Shown here: positions 53,753-63,827 of the stretch, one piece after another
Position numbering within the stretch: the first letter of the stretch is position 1
How the letters are laid out: each line of letters begins with the position of its first letter
Assembly: GCA_022842595.1 (NCBI GenBank)
Contig: JALHPF010000010.1
Span: 62,001 to 126,000 of the forward strand
Length of the DNA stretch: 64,000 nt
Source of the DNA: Rubrivivax sp.
Lineage (GTDB): Bacteria > Pseudomonadota > Gammaproteobacteria > Burkholderiales > Burkholderiaceae_C
Reading direction: 5' to 3'
Position numbers and translations under genes: made by a program
Notes under the pieces: model-generated
Told to the model about the DNA's origin: nothing
What the model saw: only the letters and a program-made list of their open reading frames with translations
The model's database searches: none

Positions 53753-54460
53753 GTGCGCTCCCAACCTCGACCAGGAAATGAGCATGGGCACATCATCGCC
53801 GGCTACTCTGTGGCCCATCGTGGCATCTTCGAGAAGTGCCTCAGCGAATCGCAGCGGTCATTGAGCCTGGGTCGCGCTTGCCTGCAGGCCATGCAACGCG
53901 GTCAACCTCATGGCGGCACGCACTGCTACAAACTGTTCTTCGGCCCCAGCATGCCGGCCCGACTGAATCGAGTCGTGGAAGTCGTGACGCTGATGGATCT
54001 GGCCCTGAACAGCTCTTCAGTCCAGTTCGAATACAACGTGAGTTGCGGGGCCACCACCAATGCGGTGGCCTTCACCCCTGACGGGGGCTGGTCGGCGCAA
54101 AGCATCAAGGACCTTCTGAAGTCCGGCCGCTTCCGAGTGTCCCTGTGCCTGCGCTTCTTCACGGCGCTGCCGCAGAACGACCGCATGAACCAGAGCCGTA
54201 CGGGCACGCTGTTGCATGAGCTTTCGCACATCGTCGGCAACATCAACGACATCGCCCAGAACCATATCAACGGCGCCAACATCACGGCAGCGCCGTCGGG
54301 CAACACCTGCTATGGGCGCCCGCTGGCACGGCAACTGGCCGACGGTTGGCCCGACCTGGCCGTTGAGAATGCAGAGAACTATGGTTTCTTCTTGACCGAC
54401 CTCCTGGCGGAAGCCAGCTTGGTGGCAGAAGACGTCAGCCTGGAAGGCCTGTTCAACTGA
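53753..54460 (+). CDS. M35-like (aspzincin) metallopeptidase, HExxH
   Basis: A 235-residue protein with the zinc motif LLHELSHIVG (His155, Glu156, His159) and a downstream ENAENYGFFL that resembles the asparagine-tyrosine segment of deuterolysin-like Lys-specific metalloendopeptidases. The CYGRPLARQLA stretch resembles the loop before it. No clear signal peptide exists, and the GTG start at 53753 is weak, so the N-terminus is uncertain. It lies next to the T6SS operon but on the opposite strand. It could be a secreted effector, though nothing in the sequence proves it. Confidence 0.6.
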   Translation: MRSQPRPGNEHGHIIAGYSVAHRGIFEKCLSESQRSLSLGRACLQAMQRGQPHGGTHCYKLFFGPSMPARLNRVVEVVTLMDLALNSSSVQFEYNVSCGATTNAVAFTPDGGWSAQSIKDLLKSGRFRVSLCLRFFTALPQNDRMNQSRTGTLLHELSHIVGNINDIAQNHINGANITAAPSGNTCYGRPLARQLADGWPDLAVENAENYGFFLTDLLAEASLVAEDVSLEGLFN

Positions 54461-54545
54461 GGTCGGCATCGCCCTGAGACGCCGGCTCCAGCAGGCAACT
54501 CGGAGTGGGTCTCGTTTGGGATGGAGAGGTAGCGCGAACTCTGTC

Positions 54546-55781
54546 TCAGGCCCGGATGACCAGCGCCGTGACGTTGTCGCGCGCGCCCATGCGCAGCGCT
54601 TCGTCGATCAGCTGGTCGGCGCCATGGCCGCCACGCAGCAGCGTGGCGATCTCGCGCTCGGGCAGGGCCTTGAACAGGCCGTCGGTGCACAGCAGCAGCA
54701 CGTCGCCCGGCGCCAGGCGGCCGGCCACCTTGTCGAGCTCCAGCGCTTCGTGTGAACCCACGGCACGGGTGATGACGTTGGCCTGGGGGTGCGACTCGGC
54801 ATCCTCGGCAGCCAGCGAGCCCGCGGCCACCATGCTCTGCACGAGGCTGTGGTCCTGCGTCATCTGGCTCAGGCTGCCGTCGCGCAGCATGTAGGCGCGC
54901 GAGTCACCAGCCCACAGGCAGGCGAAGTGTTCGCCACGTGCCATCAGCACGACGATGGTGGTGGCGATCAGGCTGCCGCTGGGGCCAGCCGCGGCGCGGC
55001 GCTGCAGGTCGGCATGGACGGCGCCCAGGCGCAGGCGCACCTGGGCTAGGGTTTCGGCGGCGCTCAGGCCGGCAGGCAAGTCTGCCAGCGCGGCAGCGGC
55101 GGCAGCCGAGGCGACGTCGCCGGCGCCATGGCCACCGGCACCATCGGCCACGGCCCACACGCCGATGTCGCCGCGGTCGACATAGGCGTCTTCGTTGCGC
55201 GTGCGCACCGTGCCGCGGTGACTGGCAGCCTTCGATTCGAGCCGCTCCACCAGCGCCTTGCCTTGCAGCATGCCGCGGAACTGCGCCGCCGAGGGCAAGG
55301 TGGCCAGCGGCCAGCGCAGGCCGTCACGGGTCCACCAGCCAATGGCCGGCACGGTGGCGGTCAAGGAAATGCTCTGGCCGAATTCCGTTTCCGGCAGCTG
55401 CGCCAGCAGGTCTTCGACGTTCTCGCCCTGCTCGATGGCGGCCAGCCCGGCGCGTTCGATCGCGCCGTACCAGGCTTCGTTGGGCGGCGACAGCGTGTCG
55501 GGCAGCATCGCTGCCAGCGTCAGCGGGAAATGGCGGCCCACCAGGTCCTGGCTGGGCAGCACCACGCCCACCACGGCCATCGGCCCGCAGGCGCCAGCAG
55601 GCAGCCGAAAGCGCCAGCCGGGCGCTGTTTCCCAGACCGCCGTGAACTCGCTGCCCAGCGTTTCCTTGGCCTGTTGCAGTGCCGTCTGCAGCCACTGGTC
55701 CCAGGGTTCGACGAAGCTCTTGGGTACCTCGCGGCGAACGAAGTCGCCATGGGCGGGAAGCTTGCCGTACAGGCCCGTCAT
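54546..55781 (-). CDS. tagF: TagF-PppA fusion (T6SS regulator and PP2C phosphatase)
   Basis: A 411-residue fusion. Residues 1-165 form the TagF domain (GLYGKLPAHGDFVRRE, PFAM type DUF2094). Residues about 190-411 form a PP2C phosphatase (RNEDAYVDRGD, VADGAGGHGAGD, CTDGLF, ARDNVTALVI) with the metal-binding Asp residues. TagF and PppA repress type VI secretion after assembly; fused forms are known, for example in Agrobacterium. It is the last gene of the operon. Start chosen at 55781 (MTGLYG); the frame is open to 55946. Confidence 0.9.
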   Translation of the reverse strand: MTGLYGKLPAHGDFVRREVPKSFVEPWDQWLQTALQQAKETLGSEFTAVWETAPGWRFRLPAGACGPMAVVGVVLPSQDLVGRHFPLTLAAMLPDTLSPPNEAWYGAIERAGLAAIEQGENVEDLLAQLPETEFGQSISLTATVPAIGWWTRDGLRWPLATLPSAAQFRGMLQGKALVERLESKAASHRGTVRTRNEDAYVDRGDIGVWAVADGAGGHGAGDVASAAAAAALADLPAGLSAAETLAQVRLRLGAVHADLQRRAAAGPSGSLIATTIVVLMARGEHFACLWAGDSRAYMLRDGSLSQMTQDHSLVQSMVAAGSLAAEDAESHPQANVITRAVGSHEALELDKVAGRLAPGDVLLLCTDGLFKALPEREIATLLRGGHGADQLIDEALRMGARDNVTALVIRA

Positions 55782-55845
55782 GCCTGGCTCTCCAGGGTTG
55801 GCCGGGGGGCGAGGAAGGGCGTGGGCAAGCACATCGGCCGCGCGC

Positions 55846-58800
55846 TCAAGGTGCCAGCTGCGGGCAGCGGAAGTCGCCGAGTTCGCGCAGGGCGAACGGG
55901 TGAACGATCGACCCCGTGCGCAATTCGAATTCCGCCGTGCGCGCACCCTGCTGCATCGACAGCTTCAGGCGGTCGGGCACGCCGGTGGGCGCCAGCTTGC
56001 CGCGGGCCACGAAGCGCAGCGTCGACCACGGGCCGTCGTTGACGATGGCTGAGCCGGCCGGCTCGCCATCGAAGCTGAGCACGACCGCCCCGCGCGCAGG
56101 CCACTGCAGCGCCACGCCGCGCCCGGCCGAGGCGCCAGCCGCGATCGCCGTCTTCGCGCCGTCGGCCTCCAGCACCGCGCCCTTCGCGCCGGGGTCCAGA
56201 CCCAGCGGCACGAGTTCGAAGCGCAGCGCGGCACTGGGCTGGCCTGGCAGCGCCACCGGGAAGAAGGCATCGCGAATGGCCGCGGCGCGCTGGAACTGCG
56301 CGATGTCTGAAGGGGACACCGGCGACGGCCCGCCATCGGCGGCCACGGCGCGCCAGGGCTTCTGGCTGGTGTCGACCAGGCTGCGCAGGTTCTGGGCGAA
56401 GAACTGGTCGAAGGCCCCGCCCGGGCCGAACAGGCGGATGAAGTCGTCCATCGGCATGTCGGGTGCGGCAGCGTCGCGGCGGAACGGGAACCTGGCCTCG
56501 ACCCCCTTGCAGAACGGCGCGAGCTGCGCTGCGGCAGCGGCGGCCACCGCGGCCTTGGCGCCGCCCGAACGCACGGCCGCCGTTTGCTGCGACGCCGTCA
56601 GCAGCCAGCCGGCCAGCGGTGGCGGCGCCCGCTGAGCCTCGGCGGCCAGGCGCTGGCCGGGGTCCAGCCCCGGTGCCGCCGGCGGCGGGGCACTGCCCGG
56701 AGCGGCGGTGGCCACCTTGGCCACCTGCACATAGAGCTCGTTGAGCACGGCCAGGATATCGTCCAGCGGCTTGCCCGAGACCTCACGCAAGGGCTTGAAA
56801 TGGGCCTCGACGGTTTCGGCCACGACCGTGGCCGGGTCGGCGGCGGCGGCATTGCCGCCCATGGCCTCAGCCACGCGGCTGCCCGCCTGCAGCGGCTTGG
56901 CCACGGCGTTGGCACCCGCAGAGATCGCACCGCCGCCCAGCGCCCGGGGCACCAGCTTGGCGACCTTCTGCGCGTCCTTGGCCGTGGCCGCCGCCGACGC
57001 CGCCGTGACCGCGCCCGACGCCGCGCCAGCGGGTGCGGCCGGCGGCGTGCCGGGCGAAAGCTGCCGCACCATGCCTTGCAGCAGGTCGCGCATCGGCGAG
57101 TTCGGTGCGCCCAGCACGTTCAGCGCTTCGGCGGCCTTGGTCGGCCCGGCGAAGGGAACGAGCACCACCGCCTGCATCAGCTTTTCCCATTCGGCGATGT
57201 AGTCGCGGGCGTATTCGCGCAGCACCGCAGTTTCGAGCTGCTGCGCGTCGGCGGCCACGGCCGCGGCGTCGGGGCCGAGCACCCAGCTTTCCGAGGCCGC
57301 GTCCTGGATGGCCTTGGGCAGACGCGGCAAGAAGCTGCGGTGCAGGCCTTCCACGGTGAAGAGCCCCGGCACCGAAGCTGCGGCGATGGGCTCGCCGGAA
57401 CGCAGCGCAAAAAGGCGCTGGCCGGCGGGGCCCAATGAATCGGCCGGCCGCCAGGGCGCGATATCGGTCGCGGTGGAACGCAGCCGGGCATACACCCGCT
57501 CGGACATAGGCAGGCGCGAGAACACGCGCCGGGCCTCGTCGACCAGGGCACCGTCGAGGGGGTAGGTGGCGAAGTCGGTGGCCAGCAACGCATCGAGATG
57601 GCCCATCAGCGCTTCACGCTTGGGCGCACCCACGGCCCCGGGGTAGGCCTGGGCCCAGTCGGCCGACATCCATTCCTGGATCAGCGAAGGGTCCAGCGGC
57701 CCCTGACGGCCGAGCATCAGGTAGACCCGCGTGGCCACGTACAGGTAGGCCGGCTTCTGCATCTCGCGCCGGATCTGGCCTTCCAGCCGCGCCAGCATGC
57801 GCGGCAGCAGCGTGCGTTCGAGCGCGTGCTTGTAGGCCAGCTGGCCGGCCGCGACGAGCTTCTCTTCCTGGCTCAGGCCGAGGCGACCACCCTGCCCCAC
57901 CGCAGCGGGCGGCAGTTCCAGCACCGTGTCCAGGTAGGGCAACAACTGGGCGACGTCGGCATCGGCCGTGACCTTGTCCAGCGGCAGGCCGCCGGCGCCC
58001 CGTTCGGCCCCGGCCACCGCCGTGGCCACCTGTTCGCTGCGCCGCGACTCGGTGCCGAAGGCCATCCAGCCCCACACCAGGCCCACCACCAGCGCCAGCA
58101 CCGAAGCGGCCACGGTGCCCACCTGCAGCCAGCGACGGCGGCGTTCGTGGCCCTGGTCGCGCACCGCCAGGCGGGCTTCGTTGAAGACGACGTCGCGCAG
58201 GAAGCGGCCCAGGAAGAAGCTGCGGCCGGTCTGGCCCATCACCGCGGCCGGGCGCGAACTGTCCAGGCCGAAGGTGCGCGACAGCGCGCCGGTGAGCCGG
58301 TCGATGGGCGTGCCTTCCTGCGTGCCCGAGGTGAAGTACACCCCACGCAGGAACGGTGCCGGGTCGAGCTTGGAACCACCGAACGCGGCCTGGATGAAGG
58401 CCGCCAGCGGCGCTTCCAGCGAAGCGAACTGCGCCGGGAAACCGGCGATGCGTGCGCGCTGGTCGCTGCCACGTTCGGCCTGCAGGCGTTCGAGCAGGCG
58501 CACCTGCAGGCGCTGCAGCAGGCCGGCGAATTCGGCGGCAAAACCGGTGGCCGGGCCTTCGTCGCTTTGTTCGGGCTTGAAGCTCATGCCCCAGACCTGG
58601 GCACGGGTTTCGCGGTCCAGGTCGTCGAAGAACTCGGTGAAGCCGACGATCAGGTCGGCCTTGCTGACGAGGAAGTAGACCGGCAGACGCTGGCCCAGCC
58701 GCTGCTCGAGTTCACGCACGCGGCGGCGCACGGCCTGGGCATGCTGTTCACGGCCCGCCTTGTCCAGCCGGCTGAGCATGTCGACACCGAAGGCGACGAT

Positions 58801-59445
58801 CACGCCGTTCAGCGGCTGCTGCGGCCGTTCGCGCTTGAGCAGGTCGAGGAAACGTTCCCAGCCGGCCTTGTCGGCGGCGGCATCGCTGTCCTGCGTGGTG
58901 TAGCGGCCGGCGGTGTCGATGAGCACGGCCTGCTCCGAGATCCACCAGTCGCAGTTGCGGGTGCCGCCCACGCCCGAGACGCGGCCTTCGGCCAGCGGGA
59001 AATCGAGCCCGGAATGGCGGATGGCCGTGGTCTTGCCCGAGCCCGGCGGGCCGATCAGCACATACCAGGGGCGCTCGTACAGGTAGCCGGCCTTGCCGGT
59101 GCTGGCCGACTTCATCGCGCCCAGCGCATCGGCCAGGCGTTCGGCCACGGCGCGCTCTTCCTCGGTGGCCGCGGCGGCGGCGGCATTGGCCTTCAGTGCC
59201 CGTTCGTCGGGCTGGCTGGCACCCGCCACCAGGGCCGCGTCGCGCTTGCGCTTGCGCCAAACCAGGAAGAAGAACACAGCCAGCCAGATGAGCACCGGCA
59301 AGGCCGCCAGCAGCACCAGCAGCCAGGTCGATTCGATGCTTAGCAAGGCCGGCGCGAACAGCCAGACCACCACCGACAGCAGCAGGGCACCGAACAAGCC
59401 GCCCATCGCCGGCACGGTCCACAGCGCAGAGAGCAGCCCCTTCAT
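55846..59445 (-). CDS. tssM: Type VI secretion system membrane subunit TssM (IcmF)
   Basis: A 1199-residue inner-membrane protein. Two N-terminal membrane helices (about 15-65) are followed by the IcmF ATPase-like domain with Walker A GPPGSGKT (132-139), a third helix near 443-465, and a long periplasmic part rich in Ala and Pro that ends in the TssM C-terminal beta domain. It builds the membrane complex with TssL and, usually, TssJ. A tssJ gene is not seen in the window. Confidence 0.95.
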   Translation of the reverse strand: MKGLLSALWTVPAMGGLFGALLLSVVVWLFAPALLSIESTWLLVLLAALPVLIWLAVFFFLVWRKRKRDAALVAGASQPDERALKANAAAAAATEEERAVAERLADALGAMKSASTGKAGYLYERPWYVLIGPPGSGKTTAIRHSGLDFPLAEGRVSGVGGTRNCDWWISEQAVLIDTAGRYTTQDSDAAADKAGWERFLDLLKRERPQQPLNGVIVAFGVDMLSRLDKAGREQHAQAVRRRVRELEQRLGQRLPVYFLVSKADLIVGFTEFFDDLDRETRAQVWGMSFKPEQSDEGPATGFAAEFAGLLQRLQVRLLERLQAERGSDQRARIAGFPAQFASLEAPLAAFIQAAFGGSKLDPAPFLRGVYFTSGTQEGTPIDRLTGALSRTFGLDSSRPAAVMGQTGRSFFLGRFLRDVVFNEARLAVRDQGHERRRRWLQVGTVAASVLALVVGLVWGWMAFGTESRRSEQVATAVAGAERGAGGLPLDKVTADADVAQLLPYLDTVLELPPAAVGQGGRLGLSQEEKLVAAGQLAYKHALERTLLPRMLARLEGQIRREMQKPAYLYVATRVYLMLGRQGPLDPSLIQEWMSADWAQAYPGAVGAPKREALMGHLDALLATDFATYPLDGALVDEARRVFSRLPMSERVYARLRSTATDIAPWRPADSLGPAGQRLFALRSGEPIAAASVPGLFTVEGLHRSFLPRLPKAIQDAASESWVLGPDAAAVAADAQQLETAVLREYARDYIAEWEKLMQAVVLVPFAGPTKAAEALNVLGAPNSPMRDLLQGMVRQLSPGTPPAAPAGAASGAVTAASAAATAKDAQKVAKLVPRALGGGAISAGANAVAKPLQAGSRVAEAMGGNAAAADPATVVAETVEAHFKPLREVSGKPLDDILAVLNELYVQVAKVATAAPGSAPPPAAPGLDPGQRLAAEAQRAPPPLAGWLLTASQQTAAVRSGGAKAAVAAAAAAQLAPFCKGVEARFPFRRDAAAPDMPMDDFIRLFGPGGAFDQFFAQNLRSLVDTSQKPWRAVAADGGPSPVSPSDIAQFQRAAAIRDAFFPVALPGQPSAALRFELVPLGLDPGAKGAVLEADGAKTAIAAGASAGRGVALQWPARGAVVLSFDGEPAGSAIVNDGPWSTLRFVARGKLAPTGVPDRLKLSMQQGARTAEFELRTGSIVHPFALRELGDFRCPQLAP

Positions 59446-59446
59446 G

Positions 59447-60856
59447 TCAGCGGCCCTCGTTCAGTGAGAGCACGACATCGATGCGGCGGTTCTGCTCGCG
59501 GCCTTCGGGCGTGGTGTTGGGCGCCAGTGGTTCGGTGTCGGCGCGGCCGGCGGCGGCAAAACGTTCGGGCTGGCCGGTGGTGCTGGCCAGCACGGCGCGC
59601 GCAGCTTCGGCGCGGGCAGTGGAGAGCTGGAAGTTGGACGGGAACTTCACGGTTCGGATGGGCTGGTTGTCGGTGTGGCCGGCCACCATCACGCGGCCGG
59701 GTTCCAGCTTCAGGGCTTCGCCGATGCGCGCCAGCAGCGCCGGGTAACGTGGCTGCAGGTCGGCACTGCCCGAGGCGAACATGCCGCGGCCGAGGATGCG
59801 CACGACGACGCGCTGAGCGTCGCCTTCGACGACGACCAGCTTGTCGCGGATTTCGGGCGCGAGGAAGCTGCGGAACTTCAGCAGCGGGCTGTCGGCCACC
59901 GGCGCGGCGGCCGGCGCCACGGGCACGGCCGCGCGTGCGATGGCCGGCAGTCCGGCGGGGGGCAGCGCCATCATGCGCTGCTGCAGCGCGTCGCCACGGT
60001 CGTTCACGGTGTGCGAGGCGAACACGTAGCCGAAGGCCAGCAGGCTGAGCGCCACCGCCGCCGCCACCCAGGGCGGCACGCTGCGCGGCGGCCCGCGGTG
60101 CGGGGCGTCGACACCGCGCCAGTTCGGCGAGAGCTCACGCTCCCAGTTGCCACCCAGCTGCGCCAGCAGGCGGTACAGGCCTTCGCGGATGCGCTCGAGC
60201 TCGGCGCTGCCGCGGCTGTCGAGCCGGTAGCGGCCGCGGAAGCCCAGCGACAGGCACATGTAGCAGATCTCGAGCGCCGGTTGGTAGCGGCCGGGCTCCT
60301 GCTGCATGCCGTTCAGCAGATCGAAGAACCGTTCACCGCTGCGCACGTCCTGGTGGAAGGTGGAGCTGAGCGTGCGTGAACCCCAGCTGCTGGCCTGGCC
60401 CCAGTGGGTGGACAGGGCGGTGTCGTCGAGTGCCGCGCACAGCGCGTAGTGGCCGGCGCGCAGCTGGTCGTCGGGCACCCGCGCAGCGCGGCATTCGGCT
60501 TCGAAGGCCTGCAGCGCCCGCATCGCGCTCTCGCGCAATTCCTCGGCATTGCGCACCTGAGAACCCTGACCGGAACTGGCGCCGATGCGCGCCAGCAGGT
60601 CCAGCAACGGCCCGGCCGCAGCCACCATCGGCGAACGGCCGACCTTGGGCAGGACGTCGGCCTCGCCGGCCATGCGCGCCGACCCTGCGACCGACGAACG
60701 CTGCGCCATCCCCTGCGGCATCGCCGCTGTCGCCGGCTGGGCGAAGGGCGCCTGCACCGGCGGTGCCATCGCCGGCGGCGGCGGCGGCAGCCCGCCCGGG
60801 CCCCGCAGGACGGTGCGTTCGCTATCGTCGGGTTCGCTGAAGGGGTTGTCACTCAT
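59447..60856 (-). CDS. tssL: Type VI secretion system protein TssL with OmpA-like domain
   Basis: A 469-residue long-form TssL (DotU). The cytoplasmic N-domain precedes one membrane helix (WVAAAVALSLLAFGYVF), then an OmpA/Pal peptidoglycan-binding domain with VMVAGHTDNQP, ADTEPLAPNTT and EGREQNRRIDVVL. It anchors the membrane complex to the cell wall. The start overlaps the tssK stop (ATGA) at 60853-60856. Confidence 0.93.
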   Translation of the reverse strand: MSDNPFSEPDDSERTVLRGPGGLPPPPPAMAPPVQAPFAQPATAAMPQGMAQRSSVAGSARMAGEADVLPKVGRSPMVAAAGPLLDLLARIGASSGQGSQVRNAEELRESAMRALQAFEAECRAARVPDDQLRAGHYALCAALDDTALSTHWGQASSWGSRTLSSTFHQDVRSGERFFDLLNGMQQEPGRYQPALEICYMCLSLGFRGRYRLDSRGSAELERIREGLYRLLAQLGGNWERELSPNWRGVDAPHRGPPRSVPPWVAAAVALSLLAFGYVFASHTVNDRGDALQQRMMALPPAGLPAIARAAVPVAPAAAPVADSPLLKFRSFLAPEIRDKLVVVEGDAQRVVVRILGRGMFASGSADLQPRYPALLARIGEALKLEPGRVMVAGHTDNQPIRTVKFPSNFQLSTARAEAARAVLASTTGQPERFAAAGRADTEPLAPNTTPEGREQNRRIDVVLSLNEGR

Positions 60857-62193
60857 GCGCGGATGGCCCACATCTCGATGCTGAGGTTGGGGAATTCATC
60901 GGACACATGGATGCCGAAACCCCCGGAATTGCCCATCTGCTGCCAGTGCGGGCTGCCGCGGTCGAGCTCGAAATAGGCGGCGCTGGCCTGAAAGGGAATC
61001 TGCCGCGGTGCCACCGGCAGCGCCCGCACGCCGATGCCGGGCAAGGACACGTTGACGAGTTCGCGGATGTGCTCGACCGCGCCGATCTTCACCTTGTTCG
61101 GGAACACCCGGCGCAACTGGTCGCCCGAGACGTCGGCCGACACCGCCAGCACGAACTGACTGGTGCGCAGCAGGTTGCGGTCGGACAAGGGGCCCACGCG
61201 GATGCCGAACTTGGGCTCCTGCAGCGGAATGGCCACGGCCGTGGTCTCGAGCACCGCCGACAACGAACGCCGAAGGTCGGCGATGACGGGCGTGAAACTG
61301 CGTTGCAGGTCGTCGTGGCGGTAGGCCGGGTAGACCGGCGCGCGCTTGTCGGCGGCCGAGAAGGTGGACAGCTCGCCGGCCATCTGCACCAGGGCCGCGA
61401 ACAAGGCTTCGGGGTGGGTGTTGCCGGCGTCGGCCCAATGCGCCATCAGCGGCGTCCAGCGGTTGACGGCCTGCAGCAGCAGGAAGTCGGCGATGTCGGC
61501 GACGCCGCGTGCGCCGGGCTGCCCCAGTCGGCCGGACAGCACTTCGGCGCGCTGTCCCAGCATGCCCACCAGTTCGGCCGTCAGGTTGGCCAGCGAGCTG
61601 ACCGCCGAGATGCGCAGGCAGGGCGGCATGTAGCGGTCGTCGAGCACGACGCGGCGGTCGGATTGCACTTCGACGATTCGCGCCAGGCCCAGGCGCGAGA
61701 AGCCCGCCAGTTCGCTGGTTTCGAGCAGGTAGCGCAGGCGCAGGCGGCCGATGGCGAGTTCGGCCGCGATGGTGCTTTCGGAATGGGTGTCGAAAGCCTC
61801 GAAGCCGCGCAGCAGGTAGCGCGCACGCGGTTCTTCCGGGCCGCCCGTGGCCGAGGTGACTTCGGGGTTGCCGTCCTGCTGCAGTGCCAGCCCCAGGTAG
61901 ACGACGGCATTGCGCGTGCCTTCGGGCAGGTCCAGCGGCAGCGGCGCGTCGGCGCCGCCAGGGATGGAGAAGGGGGTGCCGTCTTCGAGCACGCCTGAAG
62001 CGGCGGACAAGGCAAACCGGCCCGCCGCGAGCAGGTCGCGGTCAATCTGCAATTCGGTCAGGCCCCAGGGGTGCGACCGCAGGGGTGCGGCGCGCGCCTG
62101 CAGCTGGCTGGCGGTGTGCCGGTCCTGCTGCTGGAAATGCTGCGCGCGCAGGAACATGCCTTCCTGCCAAACCACCTTGTCATGCCAGAACAT
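60853..62193 (-). CDS. tssK: Type VI secretion system baseplate subunit TssK
   Basis: A 446-residue protein of the TssK/ImpJ family, with VVWQEGMFLRAQHFQQQDRH at the N-terminus and the family pattern through to the C-terminus. It links the baseplate to the membrane complex. It lies between tagH and tssL in one operon. Confidence 0.95.
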   Translation of the reverse strand: MFWHDKVVWQEGMFLRAQHFQQQDRHTASQLQARAAPLRSHPWGLTELQIDRDLLAAGRFALSAASGVLEDGTPFSIPGGADAPLPLDLPEGTRNAVVYLGLALQQDGNPEVTSATGGPEEPRARYLLRGFEAFDTHSESTIAAELAIGRLRLRYLLETSELAGFSRLGLARIVEVQSDRRVVLDDRYMPPCLRISAVSSLANLTAELVGMLGQRAEVLSGRLGQPGARGVADIADFLLLQAVNRWTPLMAHWADAGNTHPEALFAALVQMAGELSTFSAADKRAPVYPAYRHDDLQRSFTPVIADLRRSLSAVLETTAVAIPLQEPKFGIRVGPLSDRNLLRTSQFVLAVSADVSGDQLRRVFPNKVKIGAVEHIRELVNVSLPGIGVRALPVAPRQIPFQASAAYFELDRGSPHWQQMGNSGGFGIHVSDEFPNLSIEMWAIRA

Positions 62194-62274
62194 TCAGCTC
62201 CTTCACGCAGCGCTTGCTGCGGCATCTGCCCATTGCTGGGCCGGCCATCCGGGCCGGGCGGGTATGCGGGGTCT

Positions 62275-63750
62275 TCACGGCTTCTTCACGTCGCTGGCGG
62301 CCTGTTCGTAGGCGCGGGCGAAGGCCGTGCCGAAGGCGCTTTCGAAATCGTCCTCGAACTGTTCCAGCAGCTTGGCGTGGCGGCGCTTGTAGGCTTCCCA
62401 AAGGCGCTTCTCGCGCGCGCCCGGCAGCAGGCCGCCGCCGCTGTCCTGGGACTCGAGTCTGTCCGGATCGAGCTGCTCCAGCAAGGCCCTGGCAGCGGCC
62501 TGCGTGGCCGCCAGCGTGGCCACCTGGTGCAGCGTGAGGTCGTCGATGGATTCACGCACAGCGCGCACGGCAGGCGTGCGAGGGTCGAGCAGCGCGGCCA
62601 GCGCGTATTCGTCGGTGGCCGCGAACTTCAGCGGGTTGTTGTCGGTCTGGCGCAGCATCGTCTGTTCGATGCGGAACTCGCGCTTGACCTGGCCGCGTGC
62701 GATGAGCAGCGCACGCATGCCCGAAACCACGGCGCGCAGCAGCGCACCGGCATTGCGCAGGGCTGCTTCGGGGTCGGCGGCGGCGCGAGGCACGAGTTCG
62801 GGCGTGAGGTCGCTGCCAGCCAGCAGGGCCGCCAGCGCCGAAGCCGCGTCATCACGTGCGGCCAGGGGCATGGCCGGCGGCACCAGCGCCGCTGGCGGCA
62901 CGGACAGCGGCGTGGCCAAGGGGCTGAGAGCAGCCGCAGCGGCCGCAGGGGCCACAGGCGCGGATTCGGATGGCGCAAAGATCGCTGCGAAGGGGTCGGC
63001 CACTGCGGCGGAGAAGTCTGCAGGCGGGGCTTCGGGCCGCAGCATCGCCGCAGGGGCTGGGGCGGGCACCGGCGCAGAAAAAGGTGAAGCGAAAGCCGAA
63101 GGGGCCGACGAAGCGACAGGCGCCAGGGGCGCCGCCGCCGGCGGTGACGGCACCGCATACCAGTCGGCCGGGATGATCGACTTGTCGGCCGCCGGCGCAA
63201 CGACGGGCGAAAACGCGTCGCTGCTTGCGGCACCGTGGTCGGGCAGAGTCGGGTTCGACAGCGGGCCCGGCTGGCCCAGGCCGGCACGGGCACCGAAGCC
63301 GAACCCGGCGTCGGGTGCCACCGGGTCGTCCAGACCCGGCAGGCGCGCGCCGGCGAAGCCCGGGCGTTCGAGTTCACCGAACGGGCTGATCGCCGCCGGC
63401 GGCGGCACCGGGTTGGTGGGCAGGAACGCGACCTCGTCGATGCGCGCCTCGATCTCGTAATCGCCCAGCCGCAGGCGGTCGCCGTCGCGCAGCGACTGCG
63501 TCATCTCGCGGCCGATGGGCGACTGCGTGAAGTTGATGAAAGTGCCATTGCCGGACAGGTCGCGCACCTGCCAGGCGCCGCCCAGGAAAGACACCGTGCA
63601 GTGCTTGCGCGAAAGCGAACGCAGCGGGTCGGGCAGCGGCCAGTCGCATTCGGCACCGCGGCCGATGGTGAGTTCGCCGCCGCGCAGCTGGCGGTGTTCG
63701 CCGGGGGCTGAGCTGGGGCTGCGCAGGATGGTGAGCGTGAGCGTGGACAT
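62275..63750 (-). CDS. tagH: Type VI secretion FHA-domain protein TagH
   Basis: A 491-residue protein. An FHA domain occupies about residues 15-95 (LTIGRGAECDWPLPD, SLSRKHCTV, DLSGNGTFIN), so it binds phosphothreonine. A Pro/Ala-rich linker of about 170 residues leads to the C-terminal TagH/ImpI domain (about 300-491). In threonine-phosphorylation-controlled T6SS it acts with the PppA phosphatase at the other end of this operon. Start at 63750 (MSTLTLTIL). Confidence 0.9.
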   Translation of the reverse strand: MSTLTLTILRSPSSAPGEHRQLRGGELTIGRGAECDWPLPDPLRSLSRKHCTVSFLGGAWQVRDLSGNGTFINFTQSPIGREMTQSLRDGDRLRLGDYEIEARIDEVAFLPTNPVPPPAAISPFGELERPGFAGARLPGLDDPVAPDAGFGFGARAGLGQPGPLSNPTLPDHGAASSDAFSPVVAPAADKSIIPADWYAVPSPPAAAPLAPVASSAPSAFASPFSAPVPAPAPAAMLRPEAPPADFSAAVADPFAAIFAPSESAPVAPAAAAAALSPLATPLSVPPAALVPPAMPLAARDDAASALAALLAGSDLTPELVPRAAADPEAALRNAGALLRAVVSGMRALLIARGQVKREFRIEQTMLRQTDNNPLKFAATDEYALAALLDPRTPAVRAVRESIDDLTLHQVATLAATQAAARALLEQLDPDRLESQDSGGGLLPGAREKRLWEAYKRRHAKLLEQFEDDFESAFGTAFARAYEQAASDVKKP

Positions 63751-63827
63751 GGGTGCGCGATGGGTGCCTGGCTTCAGCGCACGAGTATCGCTGCTGACCC
63801 CGGGACGTCGACCTGGGAATCGGCCAT

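Noticed and set aside
57598..59343. 581-residue plus-strand open frame opposite tssM
   Set aside because: TssM on the minus strand has a clear Walker A and membrane helices; the opposite frame is arginine/histidine/glutamine rich without motif.
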